A stretch of DNA of 7,368 nt from Bacillota bacterium (GCA_030705745.1 JAUZPT010000142.1:1-7368), one strand, 5' to 3'; positions 1 through 6,514 are shown, counted from the stretch's first letter. Numbers and translations are program-made. Notes: a model not told the origin generated them from the letters alone.

Positions 1-58
1 AGGATTCACCCCAAAGTACAAAATTCGGGTCCCCCGCTCCAATCGGATTAAGCGATTT
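1..58 (-). ncRNA. c-di-AMP riboswitch (ydaO/yuaA type), 5' half, cut by window edge
   Basis: Read on the minus strand, this begins with ATCGCTTAATCC (56 to 45), continues with GGAGCGGGGGACCCGA (about 40 to 25), and then TTTGGGGTGAATCCT (15 to 1). These blocks, in this order and spacing, are the hallmark 5' conserved segments of the ydaO/yuaA riboswitch that senses cyclic di-AMP in Bacillus. In that family, ligand binding normally favours premature termination upstream of genes for potassium/osmolyte transport or cell-wall hydrolases. The 3' half, which should carry a GAAACCC-type segment, the strand closing P1 and the terminator, lies beyond position 1, so the regulated gene is not visible. 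A good promoter sits directly upstream (97-125), which supports a real transcribed leader. The identification is from remembered family consensus, not a covariance search. Confidence 0.9.
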
Positions 59-96
59 AGGCTGCATAAATTAATTATTAAGCTTTAGTTACGATA

Positions 97-125
97 AATA
101 TATTCCTTTAAATTCCATTTGTAAA
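97..125 (-). promoter_or_regulatory. Promoter of the c-di-AMP riboswitch transcript
   Basis: On the minus strand TTTACA (125-120) is followed after exactly 17 bp by TATATT (102-97). Both hexamers fit the sigma-A consensus well. Transcription would start near position 90, about 30 nt before the first conserved riboswitch block, and run leftward out of the window. The surrounding DNA is very AT-rich, so chance matches are more likely than usual, but position and spacing suit the riboswitch. Confidence 0.7.
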
Positions 126-210
126 CAAAAAAATTAAAACTCACTTTTTTCTTTTTAATACAATAAAAAACTACCGATGTTCAACACGTCATTTGCAACA
201 ACCAATAATG

Positions 211-258
211 AAAAGTAAAAATTTAAACCAGGTTAGAAAATTCACTAACCTGGTTTAA
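211..258 (-). terminator. Strong intrinsic terminator, minus strand
   Basis: A perfect 14-bp stem (223-236 with 245-258, core AACCAGGTTAG/CTAACCTGGTT) encloses an 8-nt loop. On the minus strand it is followed by ATTTTTACTTTT, a U-rich tail; the plus strand has no such tail after 258. It would stop transcripts running leftward from around 260-450, or read-through from the oxidoreductase gene, before they enter the riboswitch promoter region. No convincing gene directly precedes it, so what it terminates is unclear. Confidence 0.8.
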
Positions 259-449
259 CAATAGAGTTGTATGAGTCACAATTAAATGGTTACGGTCACA
301 ACGGAGTAGGTTATAAGTCCCTACTAAGTTGCCTTGAAACAAAAACTCACATTTAAAGTATTTAGGGTAACAGAATTTGTAATAGGAGTGTTTTACAGGT
401 TTTCTTATGGATAAAGCCATTTCTATGAATAGATCTTTCTTTACAACGT
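259..449. other. Gene-free AT-rich segment between two terminators
   Basis: About 190 bp lie between the two hairpin terminators. A minus-strand open frame runs from an ATG at 420 to a stop at 223, but its ATG has no good ribosome binding site, its last codons are the terminator stem itself, and I do not recognise its 65-residue product. The presence of a dedicated terminator without an obvious gene suggests either a decayed gene or a small RNA. I saw no promoter good enough to claim either. Confidence 0.4.
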
Positions 450-488
450 AAAAGCACTCATTGTTATTAAATGAGTGCTTTTTATTAT
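449..488. terminator. Bidirectional-type terminator after the oxidoreductase gene
   Basis: A 13-bp perfect stem (450-462 with 470-482, AAAAGCACTCATT/AATGAGTGCTTTT) with a 7-nt loop starts 16 bp past the stop codon of the minus-strand oxidoreductase gene. The arms end in A4/T4, so the hairpin carries a short U run in either direction; the run is longer on the plus strand (TTTTTATTAT, 479-488). Given its position it most likely ends the leftward oxidoreductase transcript. Confidence 0.75.
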
Positions 489-497
489 GTAGAATAA

Positions 498-1478
498 TCA
501 GTTAATTATTAAAACAAGTTTACCATTTCCTATACCTTTTGCTAGCTGTTCAAAGCCCTGCGACGCTTGTTGGAGCGGCAAAGTTGTACCAATAATCGGA
601 CGAAGTACACCGCTTGTTAGCATATCACTTACACCGTGTAAGCTTTGTTCATATTCATCTTGTGGTGCGTTCCAAAGAGCTGTTGCTAAAATATCACATT
701 CCTTTTGCATTGCAAGACGTGGATTTATTTCAATCGAACCGCGATTTCCAATAATTACGATTTTACCATATAGTGCAATCAGCTTTAAATCTGTTTCTAA
801 ATTAGTATTTGCTAAACATTCAATAATTACGTCGGGCCCATTGCCATCTGTTAAGGCTAGCACATCTTCAATCGTTGCTTCTGTCACATGATCAATGACA
901 ACATCTGCGCCAGCTTGCTGAACCATTTTTTTACCCTCTGGCTTACTAGCTGTTCCAATCACTTTAGCACCTTGAGATTTCGCCATTTGCACAGCCTGTA
1001 ATCCAACCCCACCACTGGCTCCGTGAATAAGCACGGTTTGACCAGGCTTCAGACAGGCACGTTGAAATAATGCACGAAAGGCAATCAATGCCGGTACCCC
1101 TAATGATGCACCTTGTTCAAAAGATACATGGTCTGGTAATGAATGAACCAAATTTGCATCACATACTATTTTCTGTGCAAATGTGCCCGTGCTATTACCT
1201 CGCATTAAGGACGCAATAAATACACGATCACCTACACGAACATTTGTGACTTCTTCTCCAATCGCCTCCACAATCCCTGCACCGTCTAAACCTGGGGTAT
1301 AAGGTAACTGAGGTATACAAAACGCATACGTACCTGTTAATGTATAGGCATCACTTGGATTGACACCCGCTGCATATAAACGAACGCATACCTCTCCCTT
1401 TCCTGCTACTACATCCTCAACGTCTGTAAATACTAATTTTTCAGGTCCACCAAACTGTGTAACTTGAATTGCTTTCAT
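498..1478 (-). CDS. NADPH:quinone oxidoreductase-like protein (MDR superfamily, zinc-independent)
   Basis: The 326-residue product is of typical length for zeta-crystallin-like quinone reductases, cytosolic enzymes that use NADPH to reduce quinones or reactive enones/carbonyls. The N-terminal GroES-like half (about 1-125) carries the family stretch PGLDGAGIVEAIGEEV (62-77) followed by VGDRV (82-86). The Rossmann half contains the dinucleotide-binding motif HGASGGVGLQAVQ (152-164). The clustered cysteines that hold structural zinc in alcohol dehydrogenases are absent, and no catalytic zinc site is apparent, so a zinc-free oxidoreductase is favoured. The ATG start is supported by AGGAGG (1492-1487) eight bases upstream. 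It lies just downstream of ssrA but is separated by the ssrA terminator; no clear promoter is visible in the 90-bp gap. Stop is TGA. The substrate cannot be told from sequence; crotonyl-CoA-type or enoyl reductase activity is an alternative. Confidence 0.9.
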   Translation of the reverse strand: MKAIQVTQFGGPEKLVFTDVEDVVAGKGEVCVRLYAAGVNPSDAYTLTGTYAFCIPQLPYTPGLDGAGIVEAIGEEVTNVRVGDRVFIASLMRGNSTGTFAQKIVCDANLVHSLPDHVSFEQGASLGVPALIAFRALFQRACLKPGQTVLIHGASGGVGLQAVQMAKSQGAKVIGTASKPEGKKMVQQAGADVVIDHVTEATIEDVLALTDGNGPDVIIECLANTNLETDLKLIALYGKIVIIGNRGSIEINPRLAMQKECDILATALWNAPQDEYEQSLHGVSDMLTSGVLRPIIGTTLPLQQASQGFEQLAKGIGNGKLVLIIN

Positions 1479-1558
1479 GGTATCAACCTCCTGCAGTTAT
1501 TATATATTTAAGTTAGAATTTACCGTTAGATTCAGGATTAAATTCTTAGTTCTCACAC

Positions 1559-1591
1559 AAAATAAAAAACCACCAAATATGTATTTGGTGG
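1559..1591 (-). terminator. ssrA terminator overlapping the tmRNA 3' end
   Basis: On the minus strand CCACCAAAT (1591-1583), a 4-nt loop and ATTTGGTGG (1578-1570) form a perfect 9-bp stem, followed by TTTTTTATTTTG. This is a canonical intrinsic terminator. Its 5' arm includes the last six bases of mature tmRNA (CCACCA, 1591-1586), so the terminator starts inside the RNA it ends. 3' processing must open or cut within this hairpin. Confidence 0.88.
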
Positions 1592-1943
1592 AGACGGTGG
1601 GAATCGAACCCACGTCCAAAGATATCGGCACTTAAGCTTCTACGAGTGTAGTCGACATATTGGCGTTTCGCTGATCCATATGCCTATCGACAGGCGTCCG
1701 GTCAGCTAGCCTGGTTGTTCTCTTCCTTCGTCCTCAGGCGGTGGACTCCGGCGTAGCCTACTTAGAGTGAGTCCGCTACCCTACCACATAGGCAATGGAG
1801 GGGCGAACCGCTATGCAGTATTAAGCTGCGAAAGCGAGGTTGTTGTTAGTTTTGCCAGTTATGGCTTTGACGTTTTAACGAGGCCGATCCCCTCGACTCG
1901 CAACCTAAGCTCGAACTACCCCTGTCGAATCCGTAGCGTCCCC
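1586..1943 (-). ncRNA. ssrA: Transfer-messenger RNA (tmRNA)
   Basis: The minus strand starts GGGGACGCTACGGATTCGAC and ends with a T arm (GTGGG, TTCGATT, CCCAC) and GTCTCCACCA. The 5' GGGGACG pairs with 3' CGTCTCC to make the 7-bp acceptor stem with one G-U pair, and CCA is encoded. Length is 358 nt, usual for one-piece bacterial tmRNA. The resume codon is GGC at 1856-1854 within the conserved context AACTGGCAAAACTAAC; reading GGC AAA ACT AAC AAC AAC CTC GCT TTC GCA GCT TAA gives GKTNNNLAFAA, so the full tag with the charged alanine is AGKTNNNLAFAA, ending in the hydrophobic AA degron typical for ClpXP recognition. It rescues ribosomes stalled on broken mRNA, together with SmpB encoded immediately upstream. 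It has its own promoter and leader. Confidence 0.97.
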
Positions 1944-2036
1944 ATGTAAAAGTACCGGGCCAGCAGATTTTCGCCTGCTTGACGTTCGGGATGCTCAGTT
2001 TAGCTTGAGCATTAGATCATTGCCGCATCAGCGACA
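1944..2036 (-). other. 5' leader of the ssrA precursor with two hairpins
   Basis: From the predicted start near 2036 to the mature tmRNA end at 1943 there are about 90 nt that must be removed, in known systems by RNase P. The leader contains a perfect 7-bp hairpin (ATGCTCA 1991-1997 with TGAGCAT 2006-2012, 8-nt loop) and a shorter one (AGCAG/CTGCT around 1962-1979). No U run follows either, so they do not look like terminators. Confidence 0.55.
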
Positions 2037-2042
2037 TAACTT

Positions 2043-2070
2043 ATTATAACACAAGTCATTCATTTTTCAA
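2043..2070 (-). promoter_or_regulatory. ssrA promoter
   Basis: On the minus strand TTGAAA (2070-2065) is followed after 16 bp by a perfect TATAAT (2048-2043). It lies just past the smpB stop codon (2088-2090), so tmRNA can be made independently of the upstream operon. The expected start is near 2036. This is the closest to consensus promoter in the window, as fits an abundant RNA. Confidence 0.88.
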
Positions 2071-2087
2071 TTGTAAATATTTGTAAT

Positions 2088-2552
2088 CTACTTTTGACGA
2101 TCGCGGAAGGCACGCTCGATGTCGCGTTTTGCTTCTTTCTGCTTTAAATCCTCACGCTTGTCATAATTCTTTTTACCCTTTGCAAGCCCGATCAAAACTT
2201 TAGCAAAGCCATTTTTTAAATAAAGCTTTAAAGGCACAAGCGCATACCCGGATTGCTTCGTTTCCCCAAACAGCTTGGCGATTTCCCGGTTATGCAAAAG
2301 CAGCTTTCTTGTCCTTAGCGGATCATGGTTATACCGGTTCCCTTGTTCATACGGGCTGACATGCATGCTGTACAGAAAGATTTCCCCATTCTGAATCCTG
2401 GCATACGAATCCTTCAAATTGATGCGACCTGCCCTGATCGCTTTTATCTCGGTTCCCTGAAGAACGATTCCTGCTTCGTACGTATCTTCAATAAAAAAAT
2501 CATGGTACGCTTTTTTGTTTTGCGCGATTACCTTTCCTTCACCTTTTGGCAT
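2088..2552 (-). CDS. smpB: SsrA-binding protein SmpB
   Basis: The 154-residue product matches SmpB along its full length. Signatures are the N-terminal [20 protein letters not shown] (12-31), the family motif [13 protein letters not shown] (31-43), HVSPYEQGN (64-72), and the basic tail [15 protein letters not shown] (126-140), which in known structures folds as a helix in the mRNA channel of the stalled ribosome. SmpB binds the tRNA-like domain of tmRNA and is needed for its entry into the ribosome. The ATG is supported by AAGGGGG (2566-2560) seven bases upstream. It lies 93 bp after rnr and directly before ssrA, its RNA partner, in the arrangement known from Bacillus. Stop is TAG. Confidence 0.97.
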   Translation of the reverse strand: MPKGEGKVIAQNKKAYHDFFIEDTYEAGIVLQGTEIKAIRAGRINLKDSYARIQNGEIFLYSMHVSPYEQGNRYNHDPLRTRKLLLHNREIAKLFGETKQSGYALVPLKLYLKNGFAKVLIGLAKGKKNYDKREDLKQKEAKRDIERAFRDRQK

Positions 2553-2596
2553 GTTGCTTCCCCCTTATCTTTCTCTCTACCTTAACAAATTTTCGT

Positions 2597-2634
2597 AAAA
2601 AAATCACGGAAAGAGAGCCTACAGCAAGGCCCTC
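2597..2634 (-). terminator. Possible weak hairpin/attenuator between rnr and smpB
   Basis: On the minus strand GAGGGCCT (2634-2627) can pair with AGGCTCTC (2620-2613), eight pairs including one G-U, around a 6-nt loop. A T7 run follows only after nine further bases (2603-2597), too far for a standard terminator. It may be a weak terminator, an mRNA-stabilising 3' structure for rnr, or a processing site that sets the smpB level. Confidence 0.35.
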
Positions 2635-2645
2635 ATCATCACACT

Positions 2646-5024
2646 CTATTTGTTTTTCCGTTTTTTGCTTTTCGATTTTGGAACATTTTCGAAAAATTTC
2701 CGTTTCTTTTTCGGCTTTTTCTTTGAGTCGTCGCCAGGCTTGGCGGGATTGGCTGACTTGCCGTTTCTGTCGCCGGCAGGCCGTCCTTTTGCCTCTTCGC
2801 CCGTCTTATTCCGGCGTGGCTTTTTCACATCGCTTCGTGTCTGAAATACCTTCGGCGGACCGCTTCGCTCAGGTCGACGAGTCCCTTTCATGCCAACGAT
2901 TTCAAAATCAATCGCACGCTCGTCTTTATTCACTTTTACGACCCTGACCGTAATTTCATCGCCAATTCGGAAAACATTTCCTGTCCGTTCGCCAATCATC
3001 GCAAAATGGCGTTCATCAAAGCGGTAATAATCATCCGTCATATAACTGACATGGACCAGGCCTTCAATCGTATTTGGAAGCTCGACGAACATCCCAAAAT
3101 TGGTGACCGAGCTGATGATGCCATCATACTCTTCGCCAATCTTATCTTCCATGTATTCAGCTTTCTTCAATTCATCCGTTTCGCGCTCGGCATCAACCGA
3201 ACGGCGCTCCATTTTTGAAGAGTGATCGGCAATTTCCGGAAGGCGTGAATCCCATTTCGCCTTAGTCGCTTGGTCCAGCTTGCCTTCGACTAAATATGTG
3301 CGGATCAAACGGTGCACAATCAAATCAGGATAGCGACGAATCGGCGAGGTAAAATGCGTGTAAAACTCCGTCGATAATCCGAAATGTCCAAGGCTGTCTG
3401 GATTGTACTTCGCCTGCTGCATTGACCGGAGCATGACCGTAGAAACAACCATTTCCTCCGGTTTCCCCTGCACTTCTTCAATAATTTCCTGCAGCGCTCT
3501 CGGATGGATATCATTTGCTGTCCCTTTCACGATATAGCCGAAGTTAGTGATAAATTCAAAGAAGCGGCGCAGCTTGTCTTCCTTCGGATCTTCATGGATT
3601 CGGTAAATGAACGGAACGTCCATCCAATGGAAATGCTCAGCAACTGTTTCGTTGGCCGCAAGCATAAATTCTTCAATCAATTTTTCCGCAACCGAACGTT
3701 CGCGGAGAACGACATCAGACGGCTTGCCTTCTTCATCGACCAGCACTTTTGATTCCTTAAAATCAAAGTCGATCGCGCCACGCTTCATCCGTTTGTTTCG
3801 CAAAATGGCGGCAAGCTCTTCCATTAATTCAAACATCGGCACAAGCGGCTCATAACGCGCAAGCAATTCCTCGTCCTTGTCTTCAAGGATTTTTTTTACA
3901 TCCGAATACGTCATTCTTTCAACTGTTTTGATTACACTTTGAAAAATTTCATGGTTCACGACGATGCCGTCGGCTGAAATTTCCATCTCGCACGACAGCG
4001 TCAGTCGGTCAACCTTTGGATTGAGCGAGCAAATACCATTGGACAGACGATGCGGTATCATTGGAATGACGCGATCAACCAAATAGACGCTCGTGCCGCG
4101 ATCCTCTGCTTCACGGTCAATCGGCGACTCTTCCTTCACATAGTAGCTGACATCGGCAATATGGACGCCCAGCTTATAGTTCCCGTTTTCCAGCTTTGTC
4201 ACAGTAACCGCGTCGTCAAGATCCTTCGCATCCGCTCCGTCAATCGTAACAATCGTTTGATCGCGCAAATCACGACGGTTGGCAATTTCGCTTTCGTCAA
4301 TTTCATCCGGTGTCTCATTTGCCTGCTTCAGTACATCCTCCGGAAAAGCGAGTGGCAGTCCATGTTTATGAATGACCGAAAGAATGTCCACTCCCGGATC
4401 GTTTTTATGTCCAAGGACTTGAATGACTTCACCTTCCGCGCTTTTTCGCCCTTCCGGATACGTCGTCAGCTTCACAACGACCTTATGGCCTTCGACCGCG
4501 CCTTTCGCTGCGGATTTCGGGATGAAAATATCGTTGGCGAATTTTTTGTCATCCGGTATTACAAAACCGAAACTCTTGCTTTCAACATAAGTACCGACGA
4601 TTTGTGTAATACCTCGTTCAAGGATACGGATGATGCTTCCTTCGCTCCGTTCCCCCGAGCTTTCTGACGAAACGCGGACAAGAACGGTATCTCCGTGCAT
4701 CGCATTATTTGTTTCATTGGGCGGAATGAAAATATCGTCCATTCCCGGCTCTTCGCGAATGACAAAGGCAAAGCCCTTTGCATGTCCCGACACCTTTCCT
4801 TTTACCAGGTTCATTTTTTGCGGAAGACCGTAGCGATTGCTGCGGGTCCGGACAACAAGGCCCTTTTCTTCCATTACGACAAGAGCTTTGACAAATTCCT
4901 TAAACGAACTCGAATCACTGATGCCAAATGCTTCTTCAAGCTCTTGAACTGTCAGCGGCTTATATGCCTCATTCGTCATGTATTGCAAAAGCCTGTCTAC
5001 ATGCTTTTGAATGTTATCTTCCAA
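2646..5024 (-). CDS. rnr: Ribonuclease R (3'-5' exoribonuclease)
   Basis: The 792-residue protein has the full RNase R layout: an N-terminal winged-helix region (about 1-70), two cold-shock/OB domains (about 75-120 and 141-186), the RNB catalytic domain (about 250-575), an S1 domain (about 632-707) and a Lys/Arg-rich tail (711-792). The metal-binding acidic cluster is [12 protein letters not shown], with D262, D268, D270 and D271 in the spacing of the RNase II/R family. The family signature [16 protein letters not shown] is at 557-572. The enzyme degrades structured RNA processively, including rRNA fragments and mRNA freed by tmRNA, which suits its place beside smpB and ssrA. The start codon is TTG (5024-5022), chosen because AAAGGAGG ends seven bases upstream and the N-terminus then matches the length of the B. 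subtilis protein. It follows est by 27 bp, implying co-transcription. Confidence 0.97.
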   Translation of the reverse strand: MEDNIQKHVDRLLQYMTNEAYKPLTVQELEEAFGISDSSSFKEFVKALVVMEEKGLVVRTRSNRYGLPQKMNLVKGKVSGHAKGFAFVIREEPGMDDIFIPPNETNNAMHGDTVLVRVSSESSGERSEGSIIRILERGITQIVGTYVESKSFGFVIPDDKKFANDIFIPKSAAKGAVEGHKVVVKLTTYPEGRKSAEGEVIQVLGHKNDPGVDILSVIHKHGLPLAFPEDVLKQANETPDEIDESEIANRRDLRDQTIVTIDGADAKDLDDAVTVTKLENGNYKLGVHIADVSYYVKEESPIDREAEDRGTSVYLVDRVIPMIPHRLSNGICSLNPKVDRLTLSCEMEISADGIVVNHEIFQSVIKTVERMTYSDVKKILEDKDEELLARYEPLVPMFELMEELAAILRNKRMKRGAIDFDFKESKVLVDEEGKPSDVVLRERSVAEKLIEEFMLAANETVAEHFHWMDVPFIYRIHEDPKEDKLRRFFEFITNFGYIVKGTANDIHPRALQEIIEEVQGKPEEMVVSTVMLRSMQQAKYNPDSLGHFGLSTEFYTHFTSPIRRYPDLIVHRLIRTYLVEGKLDQATKAKWDSRLPEIADHSSKMERRSVDAERETDELKKAEYMEDKIGEEYDGIISSVTNFGMFVELPNTIEGLVHVSYMTDDYYRFDERHFAMIGERTGNVFRIGDEITVRVVKVNKDERAIDFEIVGMKGTRRPERSGPPKVFQTRSDVKKPRRNKTGEEAKGRPAGDRNGKSANPAKPGDDSKKKPKKKRKFFENVPKSKSKKRKNK

Positions 5025-5030
5025 TCTGAT

Positions 5031-5040
5031 TCCTCCTTTT
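5031..5040 (-). promoter_or_regulatory. Ribosome binding site fixing the TTG start of rnr
   Basis: The minus strand reads AAAAGGAGGA then ATCAGA then TTG GAA GAT. The AGGAGG core (5037-5032) is seven bases from TTG. The nearest in-frame ATG is 15 codons inside and has no comparable site. Confidence 0.85.
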
Positions 5041-5051
5041 GAGGATACTAT

Positions 5052-5801
5052 TTATTCGTTATGCCAATCCAGTGTTTCCAAAAAGGCATATACGTCTTCG
5101 TGCAGCTGTTCCCGTTCTACATCGAGGGTGATAACATGGCCGGAGTTTTCGTACCATTTCAGCTGTTTATCTACAGATTCTACTTCATTATAGATAATGT
5201 TGGCACTATCCGTGTTGATCATGGCATCATGCCTTGCCTGAACGACGAAGGTAGGCGCATAGATCATATCGACATGGTTTCGGACGTCGCTAATTAATTG
5301 CTGCAGCGCCTTTAGTGTATTCATCGGCGTTTGTTGGAATTCGAGCATTTCTGCTTCAATTTCCTCCTCCGACTTCCCTTCATACTTCTTATATTGGCGG
5401 GCATAATCAAGAATTCCCTGGTACATGATTTCCTCGCTCTTTATGTACATCGGCGCGCACATCGGAATGATACCCTTTATAGGTACAGTGTAACCCAATT
5501 TAAGGGAAAATACGCCCCCAAGTGAAAGGCCTGCGACAGCAATTTCATCATGGCCATTATTTTTCAAAAATTCATAGCCTTCCATAACATCCTTCCACCA
5601 GTCCTCGGGACCTGTATGGACAAGTTCTTCTGGTGGAACTCCATGTCCTTTGTAATGCGGTGCATGGCATGTATAGCCTTTTTTCTCTAGGAAACGGCCG
5701 AGCATCCGCACATCTGCCGAGTTGCCGGTGAAGCCGTGGAGCAGCAGAACGGCCCGTTTTCCTCTTTCAAAAGTAAATGGTTTTGGTGTCGATAATTTCA
5801 T
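5052..5801 (-). CDS. est: Carboxylesterase (alpha/beta hydrolase, Est30 / YvaK type)
   Basis: With the start used here the protein has 249 residues, very close to Geobacillus stearothermophilus Est30, which it resembles throughout as I recall that sequence. It has the alpha/beta hydrolase oxyanion motif LLHGFTG (20-26), the nucleophile elbow GLSLGG with Ser93, the acid Asp192 in ARHDAMI, and His222 in SGHVITLD: a complete catalytic triad. The family hydrolyses short- to medium-chain carboxylic esters and monoacylglycerols in the cytoplasm; no signal peptide is present. An upstream in-frame ATG at 5879 would add 26 residues but has no proper ribosome binding site and no counterpart in the family, while AAAGGGG (5817-5811) serves the ATG at 5801. 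It heads the est-rnr-smpB group. Its role in RNA quality control, if any, is unknown; the linkage is conserved in Bacillus. Confidence 0.94.
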   Translation of the reverse strand: MKLSTPKPFTFERGKRAVLLLHGFTGNSADVRMLGRFLEKKGYTCHAPHYKGHGVPPEELVHTGPEDWWKDVMEGYEFLKNNGHDEIAVAGLSLGGVFSLKLGYTVPIKGIIPMCAPMYIKSEEIMYQGILDYARQYKKYEGKSEEEIEAEMLEFQQTPMNTLKALQQLISDVRNHVDMIYAPTFVVQARHDAMINTDSANIIYNEVESVDKQLKWYENSGHVITLDVEREQLHEDVYAFLETLDWHNE

Positions 5802-5810
5802 ATGTAAAAT

Positions 5811-5817
5811 CCCCTTT
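5811..5817 (-). promoter_or_regulatory. Ribosome binding site fixing the est start
   Basis: AAAGGGG on the minus strand lies nine bases before the ATG at 5801-5799. The upstream ATG at 5879 lacks such a site, which decides for the shorter, 249-residue protein. Confidence 0.75.
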
Positions 5818-5980
5818 GATCCATTCTTCTTTTTCTCTAGTTTAAGCAATGCGGATGGCAACATTCCAGAAAAACGCATCTGGAAGTCGATTTTCCTGCT
5901 ATTTTATGTGGAAATTATGGTTAAAACATTGTTTTTTAAAAAAATGGGGGTGCGAAACCTTCAATTAATATCATTGTGAA
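5818..5980. other. Gene-free stretch between est and the repeat array
   Basis: This AT-rich stretch must hold the est promoter if est is not reached by read-through from secG. I find only half-matches on the minus strand: a TAAAAT hexamer near 5899-5904 lacks a credible -35 partner. A T6/A7 tract lies at 5932-5944. No RNA gene or further terminator is visible. Confidence 0.4.
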
Positions 5981-6095
5981 AATTTATCCGGAAATTTTTC
6001 GTTTTATCTGGAAATTTTTCATTTTATCCGGAATTTTTTCGTTTTATCCGGAATTTTCGGGATTTATCCGGAATTATACGTTTTATGGAAAATAA
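5981..6095. repeat. 20-bp tandem repeat array with TCCGGA palindromic core
   Basis: Five units of exactly 20 bp start at 5981, 6001, 6021, 6041 and 6061, with plus-strand consensus RTTTTATCCGGAAWTTTTTC; the first eleven to thirteen bases are best kept (ATTTATCCGGAA, TTTTATCTGGAA, TTTTATCCGGAA, TTTTATCCGGAA, ATTTATCCGGAA). A sixth degenerate copy (TTTTATGGAAAAT) follows at about 6080-6095 and has lost the CC. The palindrome TCCGGA recurs once per 20 bp, about two helical turns, with one C-to-T change in copy 2. A period of 20 excludes a repeated peptide. The array sits between the secG terminator and est. It could be a chance minisatellite, a member of a dispersed intergenic repeat family, or a row of protein binding sites. 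Confidence 0.9.
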
Positions 6096-6123
6096 AACCC
6101 ATCAATCTCGATCTCATACTACA

Positions 6124-6156
6124 ACGAATAAAAAAACCTGGCAAGCAGCCAGGTTT
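6124..6156 (-). terminator. secG terminator
   Basis: A perfect 9-bp stem (AAACCTGGC 6134-6142 with GCCAGGTTT 6148-6156) and a 5-nt loop are followed on the minus strand by a long U run (GGTTTTTTTTATTCG). It begins 11 bp past the secG stop codon and should end most secG transcripts before est. Confidence 0.9.
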
Positions 6157-6167
6157 GAGCGTTTTTA

Positions 6168-6401
6168 TTAGATTTTGAAGTACGTCACAGCGATTGCCAA
6201 AACAAAGAATAACACTGATAAAACAATGGTAATTCGATGTAGGATCAAGTCAATCCCGCGGGCTTTTTGTTTACCGAATAATTGTTCAGCTCCGCCGGAA
6301 ATCGCACCGGACAACCCTGCGCTTTTACCTGATTGAAGTAAGACAACAACAATAAGTCCAATACTTACAATAACTAATAATGCCACTACTAATGCATGCA
6401 T
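6168..6401 (-). CDS. secG: Preprotein translocase subunit SecG
   Basis: The 77-residue protein has the SecG layout: a first membrane segment (about 2-22), the conserved cytosolic loop with [17 protein letters not shown] (21-37) and LFGK (41-44), and a second membrane segment (about 52-73). SecG is the small, non-essential subunit of the SecYEG channel in the cytoplasmic membrane and aids SecA-driven export. The start at 6401 is chosen because AGGAGG (6415-6410) lies eight bases upstream, the length then equals the usual 75-78 residues, and the longer frame's ATG at 6434 would fall at the predicted transcription start. It has its own promoter and terminator, so it is probably mostly monocistronic, though it heads the conserved secG-est-rnr-smpB order. 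Confidence 0.95.
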   Translation of the reverse strand: MHALVVALLVIVSIGLIVVVLLQSGKSAGLSGAISGGAEQLFGKQKARGIDLILHRITIVLSVLFFVLAIAVTYFKI

Positions 6402-6406
6402 GAAGG

Positions 6407-6415
6407 CCACCTCCT
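6407..6415 (-). promoter_or_regulatory. Ribosome binding site fixing the secG start
   Basis: AGGAGGTGG on the minus strand is placed with its AGGAGG core eight bases before ATG 6401-6399, favouring this over the in-frame ATG 11 codons upstream. Confidence 0.88.
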
Positions 6416-6443
6416 GGTAAGACGTACATTTCACAGTATTTCT

Positions 6444-6472
6444 AATTTACCATATTATTTCGTTTTTAACAA
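6444..6472 (-). promoter_or_regulatory. secG promoter, extended -10
   Basis: On the minus strand TTGTTA (6472-6467) is followed after 17 bp by TAAATT (6449-6444), preceded by TGG, an extended -10 element. Transcription would start near 6437, giving a short leader of about 36 nt with the AGGAGG site. It lies just past the stop codon of the upstream gene, which has no terminator of its own. Confidence 0.75.
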
Positions 6473-6514
6473 TAGCGGTATTTCTGTCGAATTTTAGTAG
6501 TTGGATACTTCCTC

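Noticed and set aside
223..420. 65-residue minus-strand frame as a real gene
   Set aside because: There is no good ribosome binding site, the 3' end is the terminator stem, and I see no recognisable motif. Kept only as an open question about the segment.
1499..1504. TATAAT upstream of the oxidoreductase gene
   Set aside because: It would start transcription inside the ribosome binding site, and no -35 element is found at 16-18 bp.
1767..1949. Plus-strand open frame of 60 codons
   Set aside because: It lies wholly antisense to the tmRNA body and has no ribosome binding site; it exists because ssrA lacks stops there.
4050..4667. Long plus-strand open frame (205 codons)
   Set aside because: It is antisense to the RNB/cold-shock coding region of rnr and I recognise no family in it; an expected shadow of a GC-richer gene.
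5802..5879. N-terminal extension of est by 26 residues
   Set aside because: The upstream ATG has no suitable ribosome binding site, the extra residues are not in the Est30 family, and a well-placed AAAGGGG serves the ATG at 5801.
5981..6095. CRISPR array
   Set aside because: The units are contiguous 20-bp tandem repeats with no unique spacers between them, and there are no cas genes in the window.
6402..6434. N-terminal extension of secG by 11 residues
   Set aside because: The upstream ATG would be within about three bases of the predicted transcript start and adds polar residues before the first membrane segment; the ATG at 6401 has an ideal AGGAGG.
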